From Rutidosis leptorrhynchoides (Eukaryota > Streptophyta > Magnoliopsida > Asterales > Asteraceae): a DNA stretch of 64,000 bases. Where the stretch lies: contig NC_092338.1 in the NCBI RefSeq assembly GCF_046630445.1, positions 8,326,501 through 8,390,500 on the forward strand. The letters run 5' to 3'. Shown here one piece after another: positions 44,651-57,772 of this stretch (within the stretch, counting starts at the first letter, position 1; each line of letters begins with the position of its first letter). Both the position numbers and the translations under genes were made by a program. The notes beneath the pieces are model-generated. The model made no database searches. It saw only the letters and a program-made list of their open reading frames with translations, and was not told the DNA's origin.

Positions 44651-47600
44651 TGAAATGTCCCGTTCTTATTGATTAAAAACGTTCCATATTAATTGATTTC
44701 GTTGCGAGGTTTTGACCTCTATATGAGACGTTTTTCAAAGACTGCATTCATTTTTAAAACAAACCATAACCTTTATTTCATAAATAAAGGTTTAAAAAGC
44801 TTTACGTAGATTATCAAATAATGATAATCTAAAATATCCTGTTTACACACGACCATTACATAATGGTTTACAATACAAATATGTTACATCGAATTCAGTT
44901 TCTTGAATGCAGTTTTTACACAATATCATACAAACATGGACTCCAAATCTTGTCCTTATTTTAGTATGCAACAGCGGAAGCTCTTAATATTCACCTGAGA
45001 ATAAACATGCTTTAAACGTCAACAAAAATATTGGTGAGTTATAGGTTTAACCTATATATATCAAATCGTAACAATAGACCACAAGATTTCATATTTCAAT
45101 ACACATCCCATACATAGAGATAAAAATCATTCATATGGTGAACACCTGGTAACCGACAATAACAAGATGCATATATAAGAATATCCCCATCATTCCGGGA
45201 CACCCTTCGGATATGATATAAATTTCGAAGTACTAAAGCATCCGGTACTTTGGATGGGGTTTGTTAGGCCCAATAGATCTATCTTTAGGATTCGCGTCAA
45301 TTAGGGTGTCTGTTCCCTAATTCTTAGATTACCAGACTTAATAAAAAGGGGCATATTCGATTTCGATAATTCAACCATAGAATGTAGTTTCACGTACTTG
45401 TGTCTATTTTGTAAATCATTTATAAAACCTGCATGTATTCTCATCCCAAAAATATTAGATTTTAAAAGTGGGACTATAACTCACTTTCACAGATTTTTAC
45501 TTCGTCGGGAAGTAAGACTTGGCCACTGGTTGATTCACGAACCTATAACAATATATACATATATATCAAAGTATGTTCAAAATATATTTACAACACTTTT
45601 AATATATTTTGATGTTTTAAGTTTATTAAGTCAGCTGTCCTCGTTAGTAACCTATAACTAGTTGTCCACAGTTAGATATACAGAAATAAATCGATAAATA
45701 TTATCTTGAATCAATCCACGACCCAGTGTATACGTATCTCAGTATTGATCACAACTCAAACTATACATATTTTGGAATCAACCTCAACCCTGTATAGCTA
45801 ACTCCAACATTCACATACAGAGTGTCTATGGTTGTTCCGAAATATATATAGATGTGTCGACATGATAGGTCGAAACATTGTATACGTGTCTATGGTATCT
45901 CAAGATTACATAATATACAATACAAGTTGATTAAGTTATGGTTGGAATATATTTGTTACCAATTTTCACGTAGCTAAAATGAGAAAAATTATCCAATCTT
46001 GTTTTACCCATAACTTCTTCATTTTAAATCCGTTTTGAGTGAATCAAATTGCTATGGTTTCATATTGAACTCTATTTTATGAATCTAAACAGAAAAAGTA
46101 TAAGTTTATAGTCGGAAAAATAAGTTACAAGTCATTTTTGTAAAGGTAGTCATTTCAGTCGAAAGAACGACGTCTAGATGACCATTTTAGAAAACATACT
46201 TCCACTTTGAGTTTAACCATAATTTTTGGATATAGTTTCATGTTCATAATAAAAATCATTTTCTCAGAATAACAACTTTTAAATCAAAGTTTATCATAGT
46301 GTTTAATTAACTAACCCAAAACAGCCCGCGGTGTTACTACGACGGCGTAAATCCGGTTTTACGGTGTTTTTCGTGTTTCCAGGTTTTAAATCATTAAGTT
46401 ATCATATCATATAGATATAGAACATGTGTTTAGTTTATTTTAAAAGTCAATTTAGAAGGATTAACTTTTGTTTGCGAACAAGTTTAGAATTAACTAAACT
46501 ATGTTCTAGTGATTACAAGTTTAAACCTTCGAATAAGATAGCTTTATATGTATGAATCGAATGATGTTATGAACATCATTACTACCTTAAGTTCCTTGGA
46601 TAAACCTACTGAAAAAGAGAAAAATGGATCTAGCTTCAATGGATCCTTGGATGGCTCGAAGTTCTTGAAGCAGAATCATGACACGAAAACAAGTTCAAGT
46701 AAGATCATCACTTGAAATAAGATTGTTATAGTTATAGAAATTGAACCAAAGTTTGAATATGATTATTACCTTGTATTAGAATGATAACCTACTGTAAGAA
46801 ACAAAGATTTCTTGAGGTTGGATGATCACCTTACAAGATTGGAAGTGAGCTAGCAAACTTGAAAGTATTCTTGATTTTATGAAACTAGAACTTTTGGAAT
46901 TTATGAAGAACACTTAGAACTTGAAGATAGAACTTGAGAGAGATCAATTAGATGAAGAAAATTGAAGAATGAAAGTGTTTGTAGGTGTTTTTGGTCGTTG
47001 GTGTATGGATTAGATATAAAGGATATGTAATTTTGTTTTCATGTAAATAAGTCATGAATGATTACTCATATTTTTGTAATTTTATGAGATATTTCATGCT
47101 AGTTGCCAAATGATGGTTCCCACATGTGTTAGGTGACTCAAATTGGCTGCTAAGAGTTGATCATTGGAGTGTATATACCAATAGTACATACATTTAAAAG
47201 CTGTGTATTGTACGAGTACGAATACGGGTGCATACGAGTAGAATTGTTGATGAAACTGAACGAGGATGTAATTGTAAGCATTTTTGTTAAGTAGAAGTAT
47301 TTTGATAAGTGTATTGAAGTCTTTCAAAAGTGTATAAATACATATTAAAACACTACATGTATATACATTTTAACTGAGTCGTTAAGTCATCGTTAGTCGT
47401 TACATGTAAGTGTTGTTTTGAAACCTTTAGGTTAACGATCTTGTTAAATGTTGTTAACCCAATGTTTATAATATCAAATGAGATTTTAAATTATTATATT
47501 ATCATGATATTATCATGTATGAATATCTCTTAATATGATATATATACATTAAATGTCTTTACAACGATAATCGTTACATATATGTCTCGTTTAAAAATCA

Positions 47601-47905
47601 TTAAGTTAGTAGTCTTGTTTTTACATATGTAGTTCATTGTTAATATACTTTATGATATGTTTTCTTATCATAGTATCATGTTAACTATATATATATATAT
47701 CCATATATATGTCATCATATAGTTTTTACAAGTTTTAACGTTCGTGAATCACCGATCAACTTGGGTGGTCAATTGTCTATATGAAACATATTTCAATTAA
47801 TCAAGTCTTAACAAGTTTGATTACTTAACATGTTGGAAACATTTAATCATGTAAATATCAATCTCAATTAATATATATAAACATGGAAAAGTTCGGGTCA
47901 CTACA
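44651..47905 (-). repeat. 3' LTR of the inner gypsy element
   Basis: About 3.25 kb, starting TGAAATGTCC on the plus strand and ending CACTACA (TG/CA when read on the minus strand). The polypurine side (AACGGGTAGGTAC on the minus strand) follows at 47906-47920. It holds no gene; small open frames in it are duplicated in the other LTR. Confidence 0.9.
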
Positions 47906-48048
47906 GTACCTACCCGTTAAATAAATTTCGTCCCGAAATTTTAAGCTGTTGAAGGTGTTGATGAATCTTCTGGAAATAGATGCGGGTATTTCTTCTTCAT
48001 CTGATCTTCACGCTCCCAGGTGAACTCGGGTCCTCTACGAGCATTCCA

Positions 48049-51000
48049 TCAAACCTTAACAATTGGTATCTTGTTTTGCTTAAGTCTTTTAACCTCACGA
48101 TCCATTATTTCGACGGGTTCTTCGATGAATTGAAGTTTTTCGTTGATTTGGATTTCATCTAACGGAATAGTGAGATCTTCTTTAGCAAAACATTTCTTTA
48201 AATTCGAAACGTGGAAAGTGTTATGTACAGCCGCGAGTTGTTGAGGTAACTCTAGTCGGTAAGCTACTGGTCCGACACGATCAATAATCTTGAATGGTCC
48301 AATATACCTTGGATTTAATTTCCCTCGTTTACCAAATCGAACAACGCCTTTCCAAGGTGCAACTTTAAGCATGACCATCTCTCCAATTTCAAATTCTATA
48401 TCTTTTCTTTTAATGTCAGCGTAGCTCTTTTGTCGACTTTGGGCGGTTTTCAACCGTTGTTGAATTTGGATGATCTTCTCGGTAGTTTCTTGTATAATCT
48501 CCGGACCCGTAATCTGTCTATCCCCCACTTCACTCCAACAAATCGGAGACCTGCACTTTCTACCATAAAGTGCTTCAAACGGCGCCATCTCAATGCTTGA
48601 ATGGTAGCTGTTGTTGTAGGAAAATTCTGCTAATGGTAGATGTCGATCCCAACTGTTTCCGAAATCAATAACACATGCTCGTAGCATGTCTTCAAGCGTT
48701 TGTATTTTCCTTTCGCTCTGCCTATCAGTTTGTGGATGATAGGCAGTACTCATGTCTAGACGAGTTCCTAATGCTTGCTGTAATGTCTGCCAGAATCTTG
48801 AAATAAATCTGCCATCCCTATCAGAGATAATAGAGATTGGTATTCCATGTCTGGAGACGACTTCCTTCAAATACAGTCGTGCTAACTTCTCCATCTTGTC
48901 ATCTTCTCTTATTGGTAGGAAGTGTGCTGATTTGGTGAGACGATCAACTATTACCCAAATAGTATCAAAACCACTTGCAGTCCTTGGCAATTTAGTGATG
49001 AAATCCATGGTAATGTTTTCCCATTTCCATTCCGGGATTTCGGGTTGTTGAAGTAGACCTGATGGTTTCTGATGCTCAGCTTTGACCTTAGAACACGTCA
49101 AACATTCTCCTACGTATTTAGCAACATCGGCTTTCATACCCGGCCACCAAAAATGTTTCTTGAGATCCTTGTACATCTTCCCCGTTCCAGGATGTATTGA
49201 GTATCTGGTTTTATGAGCTTCTCTAAGTACCATTTCTCTCATATCTCCAAATTTTGGTACCCAAATCCTTTCAGCCCTATACCGGGTTCCGTCTTCCCGA
49301 ATATTAAGATGCTTCTCCGATCCTTTGGGTATTTCATCCTTTAAATTTCCCTCTTTTAAAACTCCTTGTTGCGCCTCCTTTATTTGAGTAGTAATGTTAT
49401 TATGAATCATTATATTCATAGATTTTACTCGAATGGGTTCTCTGTCCTTCCTGCTCAAGGCATCGGCTACCACATTTGCCTTCCCCGGGTGGTAACGAAT
49501 CTCAAAGTCGTAATCATTCAATAATTCAATCCACCTACGCTGCCTCATATTCAGTTGTTTCTGATTAAATATGTGTTGAAGACTTTTGTGGTCGGTATAT
49601 ATAATACTTTTGACCCCATATAAGTAGTGCCTCCAAGTCTTTAATGCAAAAACAACCGCGCCTAATTCCAAATCATGCGTCGTATAATTTTGTTCGTGAA
49701 TCTTCAATTGTCTAGACGCATAAGCAATCACCTTCGTTCGTTGCATTAATACACAACCGAGACCTTGCTTTGATGCATCACAATAAATCACAAAATCATC
49801 ATTCCCTTCAGGCAATGACAATATAGGTGCCGTAGTTAGCTTTTTCTTCAATAACTGAAACGCTTTCTCTTGTTCATCATTCCATTCAAATTTCTTCCCT
49901 TTATGCGTTAATGCAGTCAAGGGTTTTGCTATTCTGGAAAAGTCTTGGATGAACCTTCTGTAGTAACCAGCTAGTCCTAAAAACTGGCGTATGTGTTTCG
50001 GAGTTTTCGGGGTTTCCCACTTTTCAACAGTTTCTATCTTTGCCGGATCCACCTTAATACCTTCTTTGTTCACTATGTGACCGAGGAATTGAACTTCTTC
50101 CAACCAAAATGCACACTTTGAAAACTTAGCGTACAATTCTTCCTTCCTCAATACTTCTAACACCTTTCTCAAATGTTCACCGTGTTCTTGGTCATTCTTT
50201 GAGTAAATAAGTATGTCATCAATGAAAACAATGACAAACTTGTCAAGGTATGGTCCACACACTCGGTTCATAAGGTCCATGAACACAGCTGGTGCATTAG
50301 TTAAACCAAACGGCATGACCATAAACTCGTAATGACCGTAACGTGTTCTGAAAGCAGTCTTTGGAATATCATCTTCTTTCACCCGCATTTGATGATACCC
50401 GGAACGTAAGTCAATCTTTGAATAAACAGACGAGCCTTGTAGTTGATCAAATAAGTCGTCGATTCTCGGTAGTGGGTAGCGGTTCTTGATGGTAAGTTTG
50501 TTCAACTCTCGGTAGTCGATACACAACCTGAATGTACCATCTTTCTTCTTGACAAACAAAACAGGAGCTCCCCACGGTGATGTGCTTGGTCGAATGAAAC
50601 CACGCTCTAAAAGTTCTTGTAATTGGCTTTGCAGTTCTTTCATCTCGCTGGGTGCGAGTCTGTAAGGAGCACGAGCTATTGGTGCAGCTCCTGGTACAAG
50701 ATCTATTTGAAATTCAACGGATCGACGTGGGGGTAATCCCGGTAATTCTTTCGGAAATACATCGGGAAATTCTTTTGCAATGGGAACATCATTGATGCTC
50801 TTTTCTTCGGTTTGTACTTTCTCGACGTGTGCTAGAACAGCATAGCAACCTTTTCTTATTAGTTTTTGTGCCTTCAAATTACTAATAAGATGTAGCTTCG
50901 TGTTGCCCTTTTCTCCGTACACCATTAAGGGTTTTCCTTTTTCTCGTATAATGCGAATTGCATTTTTGTAACAAACGATCTTCGCTTTCACTTCTTTCAA

Positions 51001-52551
51001 CCAGTCCATACCGATTATCACATCAAAACTCCCTAACTCTACTGGTATCAAATCAATCTTAAATGTTTCGCTAACCAGTTTAATTTCTCGATTCCGACAT
51101 ATATTATCTGCTGAAATTAATTTACCATTTGCTAATTCGAGTAAAAATTTACTATCCAAAGGCGTCAATGGACAACTTAATTTAGCACAAAAATCTCTAC
51201 TCATATAGCTTCTATCCGCACCCGAATCAAATAAAACGTAAGCAGATTTATTGTCAATAAGAAACGTACCCGTAACAAGCTCCGGGTCTTCCTGTGCCTC
51301 TACTGCATTAATATTGAAAACTCTTCCACGGCCTTGTCCATTCGTGTTCTCCTGGTTCGGGCAATTTCTAATAATGTGGCCTGGTTTTCCACATTTATAA
51401 CAAACTACATTGGCATAACTTGCTCCGACACTACTTGCTCCGCCATTACTCGTTCCAACACCATTTGTTCCTTTCGTTCTATTAACCCCTGGTCCGTAGA
51501 CCTCACACTTCGCCGCGCTATGACCATTTCTTTTACACTTGTTGCAAAATTTGGTGCAGAACCCCGAGTGATTCTTTTCACACCTTTGGCATAGCTGCTT
51601 CTGATTGTTGTTGTTGTTGTTGCGGTTATTATTGTTGTTGGGATGATTGTTGTAGTTGCTGTTGTTGTTGTTGTTGTTGTTGGGCCGTTTGTTGTAGTTG
51701 CGATTGATGTTGCGATTGTTGGGATAATTGTTGCGATTATTGTTGTAATTGCTGTTGTTGTTGTATTGGTGATTCTTATCACCGTTTTCCTCCCACTTTC
51801 TTTTGACTTGCTTCACATTGGCCTCTTCAGCAGTCTGTTCTTTAATTCTTTCTTCAATCTGGTTCACTAGTTTGTGAGCCATTCTACATGCCTGTTGTAT
51901 GGAGGCGGGTTCGTGTGAACTTATATCTTCTTGGATTCTTTCCGGTAATCCTTTCACAAACGCGTCGATCTTCTCTTCCTCATCTCCGAATGCTCCCGGA
52001 CACAATAGGCACAATTCTGTGAATCGTCTTTCGTACGTGGTAATATCAAATCCTTGGGTTCGTAACCCTCTAAGTTCTGTCTTGAGCTTATTGACCTCGG
52101 TTCTGGGACGGTACTTCTCGTTCATCAAGTGCTTGAATGCTGACCACGGTAGTGCGTACGCATCATCTTGTCCCACTTGCTCTAGATAGGTATTCCACCA
52201 TGTTAACGCAGAACCTATGAAGGTATACGTAGCGTACTTCACTTTGTCCTCTTCAGTACACTTACTTATGGCAAACACCGATTCAACCTTCTCGGTCCAC
52301 CGTTTCAATCCGATCAGTCCTTTGGTTCCATCAAATTCCAAAGGTTTGCAGGCAGTGAATTCTTTGTAGGTGCATCCTACACGATTTCCTGTACTGCTAG
52401 ATCCAAGGTTATTGTTGGTATGTAGCGCAGCCTGTACTGCGGCTATGTTTGAAGCTAGAAAAGTACGAAATTCCTCTTCATTCATATTCACGGTGTGTCG
52501 AGTAGTCGGTGCCATTTCCTTCAAAATAGTTAAATGGAACAAGTTAATCAT
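48049..52551 (-). CDS. Inner gypsy gag-pol polyprotein
   Basis: One 1,500-codon frame. The gag domain lies at about residues 60-240, followed by an Asn-rich basic linker. Zinc knuckles include [14 protein letters not shown] near 383. Protease LFDSGADRS is near 440. The RT spans about 600-800 with FIDDILIYS near 777. RNase H begins IYCDAS near 925. The integrase zinc region ([10 protein letters not shown]...CLTCSKVK) lies near 1130-1170 and the integrase core with SDRDGRF further on. The C-terminal part carries a [14 protein letters not shown] segment, which precedes the chromodomain-like end usual in this group. It encodes the structural protein and enzymes of the element. Confidence 0.92.
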   Translation of the reverse strand: MINLFHLTILKEMAPTTRHTVNMNEEEFRTFLASNIAAVQAALHTNNNLGSSSTGNRVGCTYKEFTACKPLEFDGTKGLIGLKRWTEKVESVFAISKCTEEDKVKYATYTFIGSALTWWNTYLEQVGQDDAYALPWSAFKHLMNEKYRPRTEVNKLKTELRGLRTQGFDITTYERRFTELCLLCPGAFGDEEEKIDAFVKGLPERIQEDISSHEPASIQQACRMAHKLVNQIEERIKEQTAEEANVKQVKRKWEENGDKNHQYNNNSNYNNNRNNYPNNRNINRNYNKRPNNNNNNNSNYNNHPNNNNNRNNNNNNQKQLCQRCEKNHSGFCTKFCNKCKRNGHSAAKCEVYGPGVNRTKGTNGVGTSNGGASSVGASYANVVCYKCGKPGHIIRNCPNQENTNGQGRGRVFNINAVEAQEDPELVTGTFLIDNKSAYVLFDSGADRSYMSRDFCAKLSCPLTPLDSKFLLELANGKLISADNICRNREIKLVSETFKIDLIPVELGSFDVIIGMDWLKEVKAKIVCYKNAIRIIREKGKPLMVYGEKGNTKLHLISNLKAQKLIRKGCYAVLAHVEKVQTEEKSINDVPIAKEFPDVFPKELPGLPPRRSVEFQIDLVPGAAPIARAPYRLAPSEMKELQSQLQELLERGFIRPSTSPWGAPVLFVKKKDGTFRLCIDYRELNKLTIKNRYPLPRIDDLFDQLQGSSVYSKIDLRSGYHQMRVKEDDIPKTAFRTRYGHYEFMVMPFGLTNAPAVFMDLMNRVCGPYLDKFVIVFIDDILIYSKNDQEHGEHLRKVLEVLRKEELYAKFSKCAFWLEEVQFLGHIVNKEGIKVDPAKIETVEKWETPKTPKHIRQFLGLAGYYRRFIQDFSRIAKPLTALTHKGKKFEWNDEQEKAFQLLKKKLTTAPILSLPEGNDDFVIYCDASKQGLGCVLMQRTKVIAYASRQLKIHEQNYTTHDLELGAVVFALKTWRHYLYGVKSIIYTDHKSLQHIFNQKQLNMRQRRWIELLNDYDFEIRYHPGKANVVADALSRKDREPIRVKSMNIMIHNNITTQIKEAQQGVLKEGNLKDEIPKGSEKHLNIREDGTRYRAERIWVPKFGDMREMVLREAHKTRYSIHPGTGKMYKDLKKHFWWPGMKADVAKYVGECLTCSKVKAEHQKPSGLLQQPEIPEWKWENITMDFITKLPRTASGFDTIWVIVDRLTKSAHFLPIREDDKMEKLARLYLKEVVSRHGIPISIISDRDGRFISRFWQTLQQALGTRLDMSTAYHPQTDRQSERKIQTLEDMLRACVIDFGNSWDRHLPLAEFSYNNSYHSSIEMAPFEALYGRKCRSPICWSEVGDRQITGPEIIQETTEKIIQIQQRLKTAQSRQKSYADIKRKDIEFEIGEMVMLKVAPWKGVVRFGKRGKLNPRYIGPFKIIDRVGPVAYRLELPQQLAAVHNTFHVSNLKKCFAKEDLTIPLDEIQINEKLQFIEEPVEIMDREVKRLKQNKIPIVKV

Positions 52552-52949
52552 ACAGAATATTAAGAGTAGTTAATAGTATTTCGTAGCATAATATGAACTC
52601 ATTTATAAAAGCTTTTTCTTCATATTAGCGTTTTATAAGTTTAAATTCGGGTAGTACCTACCCGTTAAGTTCATACTTAGTAGCTAATATACAATTCAAC
52701 TACTACAATTCTATATGAAAAACTGATTGTAATAATATTTCGCGTTCAAACTTTTATACAATATTTTACAAACTTACAATACCGCTTATTTTACATAAAG
52801 CATGAAATATAGCACACAATAACTTTGATACAAGATAGTTGTGAAGACAATTCTAGCTAGTACACAAGTCATTCAGCAAAGACAATAAAGACACGTAATT
52901 CATACGTCCAGAAACAAGTCTTGCATTCTGGTTTTACTAGGACTACTTC
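52552..52949. other. Spacer between gag-pol and the F-box-like ORF
   Basis: AT-rich, non-coding sequence inside the inner element; it includes the phrase TAGTACCTACCCGTTAAGTTC, also seen near the polypurine end. No gene. Confidence 0.5.
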
Positions 52950-53540
52950 CTATCCTTGGTCTTGTGCAACATAACCGTTATGGCCGTTGATAAGACAGCG
53001 TGTTGTAACGTCATCAAAGGGACGAGGGTTACGTAATGTCCAACAGTCCCGTAATAATCTAAAAACCTCATTTCTTACCCCAATTACCGACTCCGTCACT
53101 TGTGGAAACGTTTTGTTTAATAGTTGTAGCCCGATGTTCTTGTTCTCACTTTGGTGAGAAGCGAACATTACTAATCCGTAAGCATAACATGCTTCTTTAT
53201 GTTGCATGTTAGCCGCTTTTTCTAAATCACGAAGTCCAATATTTGGATATATTGAGTCAAAATAATTTCTTAACTCGTTGCGTAAAATAGCATTTGGGTT
53301 CCCCGCAATATATGCGTCAAAGTAAACACATCGTAACTTATGGGTTTCCCAATGTGATATCCCCCATCTTTCAAACGAAAGTCTCTTATAAACCAAGACA
53401 TTCTTGGAACGTTCTTCGAATGTCTTACAAACTGATCTCGCCTTAAATAGTTGTGCCGAAGAATTCTGGCCGACTCTAGACAAGATTTCATCAATCATGT
53501 CTCCGGGTAGGTCTCTTAAAATATTGGGTTGTCTATCCAT
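52950..53540 (-). CDS. F-box/SEL1-like protein carried by the inner gypsy element
   Basis: 196 codons. The N-terminus (MDRQPNILRDLPGDMIDEILSRVGQNSSAQLFKARSVCKTFEERSKNVLVYK) is an F-box motif. The middle (about 85-155: VYFDAYIAGNPNAILRNELRNYFDSIYPNIGLRDLEKAANMQHKEACYAYGLVMFAS...NIGLQLLNK) resembles the SEL1-like repeat region of plant F-box proteins of the At2g35280-like type, as I remember that family. Such proteins are thought to recruit substrates to SCF ubiquitin ligases. It lies between the 5' LTR and gag on the same strand as gag-pol, so it could be read from the element transcript. Family call by eye. Confidence 0.65.
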   Translation of the reverse strand: MDRQPNILRDLPGDMIDEILSRVGQNSSAQLFKARSVCKTFEERSKNVLVYKRLSFERWGISHWETHKLRCVYFDAYIAGNPNAILRNELRNYFDSIYPNIGLRDLEKAANMQHKEACYAYGLVMFASHQSENKNIGLQLLNKTFPQVTESVIGVRNEVFRLLRDCWTLRNPRPFDDVTTRCLINGHNGYVAQDQG

Positions 53541-53677
53541 TTTATGTTTTTAAACTGTAAAATAGACAAGAGTTAGATTCATAAAAAAAATACTTATTAA
53601 TACAAGCAATTTTTACATATGTCATAAAGCATAAGCACACTATATTACATATATTACACCACACGAATACAACTATC

Positions 53678-54310
53678 TTATTCCGACTCGCTCGTTTCTT
53701 CTTCTTCGGTTTTGGTTCGTTTGGCCAAGTTTCTAGGGATATATGATGTTCTCCTAATACGAGCCGTAATTTTCCACATTGGTTTAGAAAAACCTGGTGG
53801 TTTAGAGGTTCCCGGGTCATTGTTACAACTTAAGGACTTCGGGGGTTGACGATACATATAAAGTTCATCGGGGTTGGAATTAGATTTCTCTATTTTTATG
53901 CCCTTTCCCTTATTATTTTCTTTTGCCTTTTTAAATTCAGTTGGGGTAATTTCTATAACATCATCGGAATTCTCGTCGGAATCCGATTCATCGGAGAATT
54001 GGTAATCCTCCCAATATTTTGCTTCCTTGGCGGAAACACCATTGACCATAATTAACCTTGGTCGGTTGGTTGAGGATTTTCTTTTACTTAACCATTTTAT
54101 TATTTCCCCCACCGGTTCTATTTCTTCATCCGGTTCCGATTCTTCTTCCGGTTCCGATTCTTCTTCCGGTTCCGACTCTTCTTCCGGTTCCGACTCTTCT
54201 TCCGGTTCCTCTTCGGGAACTTGTGAATCAGTCCACGAATCATTCCAATTTACATTTGACTCTTCATTATTATTAGGTGAGTCAATGGGACTTGTTCTAG
54301 AGGTAGACAT
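53678..54310 (-). CDS. Acidic repeat protein of unknown function, carried by the inner gypsy element
   Basis: 210 codons starting MSTSRTSPIDSPNNNEESNVNWNDSWTDSQ. Residues about 30-65 are tandem copies of EEESEP, coded by an 18-bp repeat (about 54115-54210). A Ser/Asp/Glu-rich segment (about 105-120) and a basic C-terminal part (ITARIRRTSYIPRNLAKRTK, then EEEETSESE) follow. There is no zinc finger, membrane segment or signal peptide. I do not recognise it. It directly follows the 5' LTR and lies upstream of the F-box-like ORF. Confidence 0.55.
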   Translation of the reverse strand: MSTSRTSPIDSPNNNEESNVNWNDSWTDSQVPEEEPEEESEPEEESEPEEESEPEEESEPDEEIEPVGEIIKWLSKRKSSTNRPRLIMVNGVSAKEAKYWEDYQFSDESDSDENSDDVIEITPTEFKKAKENNKGKGIKIEKSNSNPDELYMYRQPPKSLSCNNDPGTSKPPGFSKPMWKITARIRRTSYIPRNLAKRTKTEEEETSESE

Positions 54311-54519
54311 CTATCACATAATATCAAACGCGTTAAGAGATTAATATATCACATAATATTCATATGTTAAAAATATATAGTTTCCAACAAAAATGTTAAG
54401 CAATCATTTTTAAAGAAAACACGGTCGAAGTCTAGACTCACTAATGCATCCTAACAAACTCGATAAGATACACTAATGCAAATTTTCTGGTTCTCTAAGA
54501 CCAACGCTCGGATACCAAC

Positions 54520-57500
54520 TGAAATGTCCCGTTCTTATTGATTAAAAACGTTCCATATTAATTGATTTCGTTGCGAGGTTTTGACCTCTATATGAGACGT
54601 TTTTCAAAGACTGCATTCATTTTTAAAACAAACCATAACCTTTATTTCATAAATAAAGGTTTAAAAAGCTTTACGTAGATTATCAAATAATGATAATCTA
54701 AAATATCCTGTTTACACACGACCATTACATAATGGTTTACAATACAAATATGTTACATCGAATTCAGTTTCTTGAATGCAGTTTTTACACAATATCATAC
54801 AAACATGGACTCCAAATCTTGTCCTTATTTTAGTATGCAACAGCGGAAGCTCTTAATATTCACCTGAGAATAAACATGCTTTAAACGTCAACAAAAATGT
54901 TGGTGAGTTATAGGTTTAACCTATATATATCAAATCGTAACAATAGACCACAAGATTTCATATTTCAATACACATCCCATACATAGAGATAAAAATCATT
55001 CATATGGTGAACACCTGGTAACCGACAATAACAAGATGCATATATAAGAATATCCCCATCATTCCGGGACACCCTTCGGATATGATATAAATTTCGAAGT
55101 ACTAAAGCATCCGGTACTTTGGATGGGGTTTGTTAGGCCCAATAGATCTATCTTTAGGATTCGCGTCAATTAGGGTGTCTGTTCCCTAATTCTTAGATTA
55201 CCAGACTTAATAAAAAGGGGCATATTCGATTTCGATAATTCAACCATAGAATGTAGTTTCACGTACTTGTGTCTATTTTGTAAATCATTTATAAAACCTG
55301 CATGTATTCTCATCCCAAAAATATTAGATTTTAAAAGTGGGACTATAACTCACTTTCACAGATTTTTACTTCGTCGGGAAGTAAGACTTGGCCACTGGTT
55401 GATTCACGAACCTATAACAATATATACATATATATCAAAGTATGTTCAAAATATATTTACAACACTTTTAATATATTTTGATGTTTTAAGTTTATTAAGT
55501 CAGCTGTCCTCGTTAGTAACCTATAACTAGTTGTCCACAGTTAGATATACAGAAATAAATCGATAAATATTATCTTGAATCAATCCACGACCCAGTGTAT
55601 ACGTATCTCAGTATTGATCACAACTCAAACTATACATATTTTGGAATCAACCTCAACCCTGTATAGCTAACTCCAACATTCACATATAGAGTGTCTATGG
55701 TTGTTCCGAAATATATATAGATGTGTCGACATGATAGGTCGAAACATTGTATACGTGTCTATGGTATCTCAAGATTACATAATATACAATACAAGTTGAT
55801 TAAGTTATGGTTGGAATATATTTGTTACCAATTTTCACGTAGCTAAAATGAGAAAAATTATCCAATCTTGTTTTACCCATAACTTCTTCATTTTAAATCC
55901 GTTTTGAGTGAATCAAATTGCTATGGTTTCATATTGAACTCTATTTTATGAATCTAAACAGAAAAAGTATAAGTTTATAGTCGGAAAAATAAGTTACAAG
56001 TCATTTTTGTAAAGGTAGTCATTTCAGTCGAAAGAACGACGTCTAGATGACCATTTTAGAAAACATACTTCCACTTTGAGTTTAACCATAATTTTTGGAT
56101 ATAGTTTCATGTTCATAATAAAAATCATTTTCTCAGAATAACAACTTTTAAATCAAAGTTTATCATAGTTTTTAATTAACTAACCCAAAACAGCCCGCGG
56201 TGTTACTACGACGGCGTAAATCCGGTTTTACGGTGTTTTTCGTGTTTCCAGGTTTTAAATCATTAAGTTATCATATCATATAGATATAGAACATGTGTTT
56301 AGTTTATTTTAAAAGTCAAGTTAGAAGGATTAACTTTTGTTTGCGAACAAGTTTAGAATTAACTAAACTATGTTCTAGTGATTACAAGTTTAAACCTTCG
56401 AATAAGATAGCTTTATATGTATGAATCGAATGATGTTATGAACATCATTACTACCTTAAGTTCCTTGGATAAACCTACTGAAAAAGAGAAAAATGGATCT
56501 AGCTTCAATGGATCCTTGGATGGCTCGAAGTTCTTGAAGCAGAATCATGACACGAAAACAAGTTCAAGTAAGATCATCACTTGAAATAAGATTGTTATAG
56601 TTATAGAAATTGAACCAAAGTTTGAATATGATTATTACCTTGTATTAGAATGATAACCTACTGTAAGAAACAAAGATTTCTTGAGGTTGGATGATCACCT
56701 TACAAGATTGGAAGTGAGCTAGCAAACTTGAAAGTATTCTTGATTTTATGAAACTAGAACTTTTGGAATTTATGAAGAACACTTAGAACTTGAAGATAGA
56801 ACTTGAGAGAGATCAATTAGATGAAGAAAATTGAAGAATGAAAGTGTTTGTAGGTGTTTTTGGTCGTTGGTGTATGGATTAGATATAAAGGATATGTAAT
56901 TTTGTTTTCATGTAAATAAGTCATGAATGATTACTCATATTTTTGTAATTTTATGAGATATTTCATGCTAGTTGCCAAATGATGGTTCCCACATGTGTTA
57001 GGTGACTCACATGGGCTGCTAAGAGCTGATCATTGGAGTGTATATACCAATAGTACATACATCTAAAAGCTGTGTATTGTACGAGTACGAATACGGGTGC
57101 ATACGAGTAGAATTGTTGATGAAACTGAACGAGGATGTAATTGTAAGCATTTTTGTTAAGTAGAAGTATTTTGATAAGTGTATTGAAGTCTTTCAAAAGT
57201 GTATAAATACATATTAAAACACTACATGTATATACATTTTAACTGAGTCGTTAAGTCATCGTTAGTCGTTACATGTAAGTGTTGTTTTGAAACCTTTAGG
57301 TTAACGATCTTGTTAAATGTTGTTAACCCAATGTTTATAATATCAAATGAGATTTTAAATTATTATATTATCATGATATTATCATGTATGAATATCTCTT
57401 AATATGATATATATACATTAAATGTCTTTACAACGATAATCGTTACATATATGTCTCGTTTAAAAATCATTAAGTTAGTAGTCTTGTTTTTACATATGTA

Positions 57501-57772
57501 GTTCATTGTTAATATACTTTATGATATGTTTTCTTATCATAGTATCATGTTAACTATATATATATATCCATATATATGTCATCATATAGTTTTTACAAGT
57601 TTTAACGTTCGTGAATCACCGATCAACTTGGGTGGTCAATTGTCTATATGAAACATATTTCAATTAATCAAGTCTTAACAAGTTTGATTACTTAACATGT
57701 TGGAAACATTTAATCATGTAAATATCAATCTCAATTAATATATATAAACATGGAAAAGTTCGGGTCACTACA
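54520..57772 (-). repeat. 5' LTR of the inner gypsy element
   Basis: 3,253 bp, near-identical to 44651-47905 except for about ten substitutions and a 2-bp AT length change. The primer-binding site adjoins its left edge, and the target duplication CCTAC adjoins its right edge. Confidence 0.9.

Larger units (their letters stand above)
44651..57772 (-). mobile_element. Ty3/gypsy retrotransposon with two extra ORFs, nested in the outer element, looks whole
   Basis: 13,122 bp, with perfect duplication CCTAC (44646-44650 and 57773-57777), LTRs 44651-47905 and 54520-57772, and a primer site TGGTATCCGAGC on the minus strand (54506-54517). A single large gag-pol frame lies at 48049-52551. Between the 5' LTR and gag, on the same strand, are two more ORFs (52950-53540, F-box/SEL1-like; 53678-54310, acidic). 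The LTRs show about ten differences over 3,250 bp by eye, so it is young, near 0.1 to 0.2 million years. It looks whole or nearly so and belongs to the Ty3/gypsy chromovirus group by gene order. Confidence 0.9.

Noticed and set aside
45398-45661. An 87-codon ORF, present again at 55267-55530
   Set aside because: The two copies are identical because they lie in paired LTRs; the sequence is not conserved as protein and has no domain.
51643-51870. Hydrophobic Val/Ile-rich ORF opposite the inner gag
   Set aside because: It is the antisense of the Asn-codon-rich gag linker.
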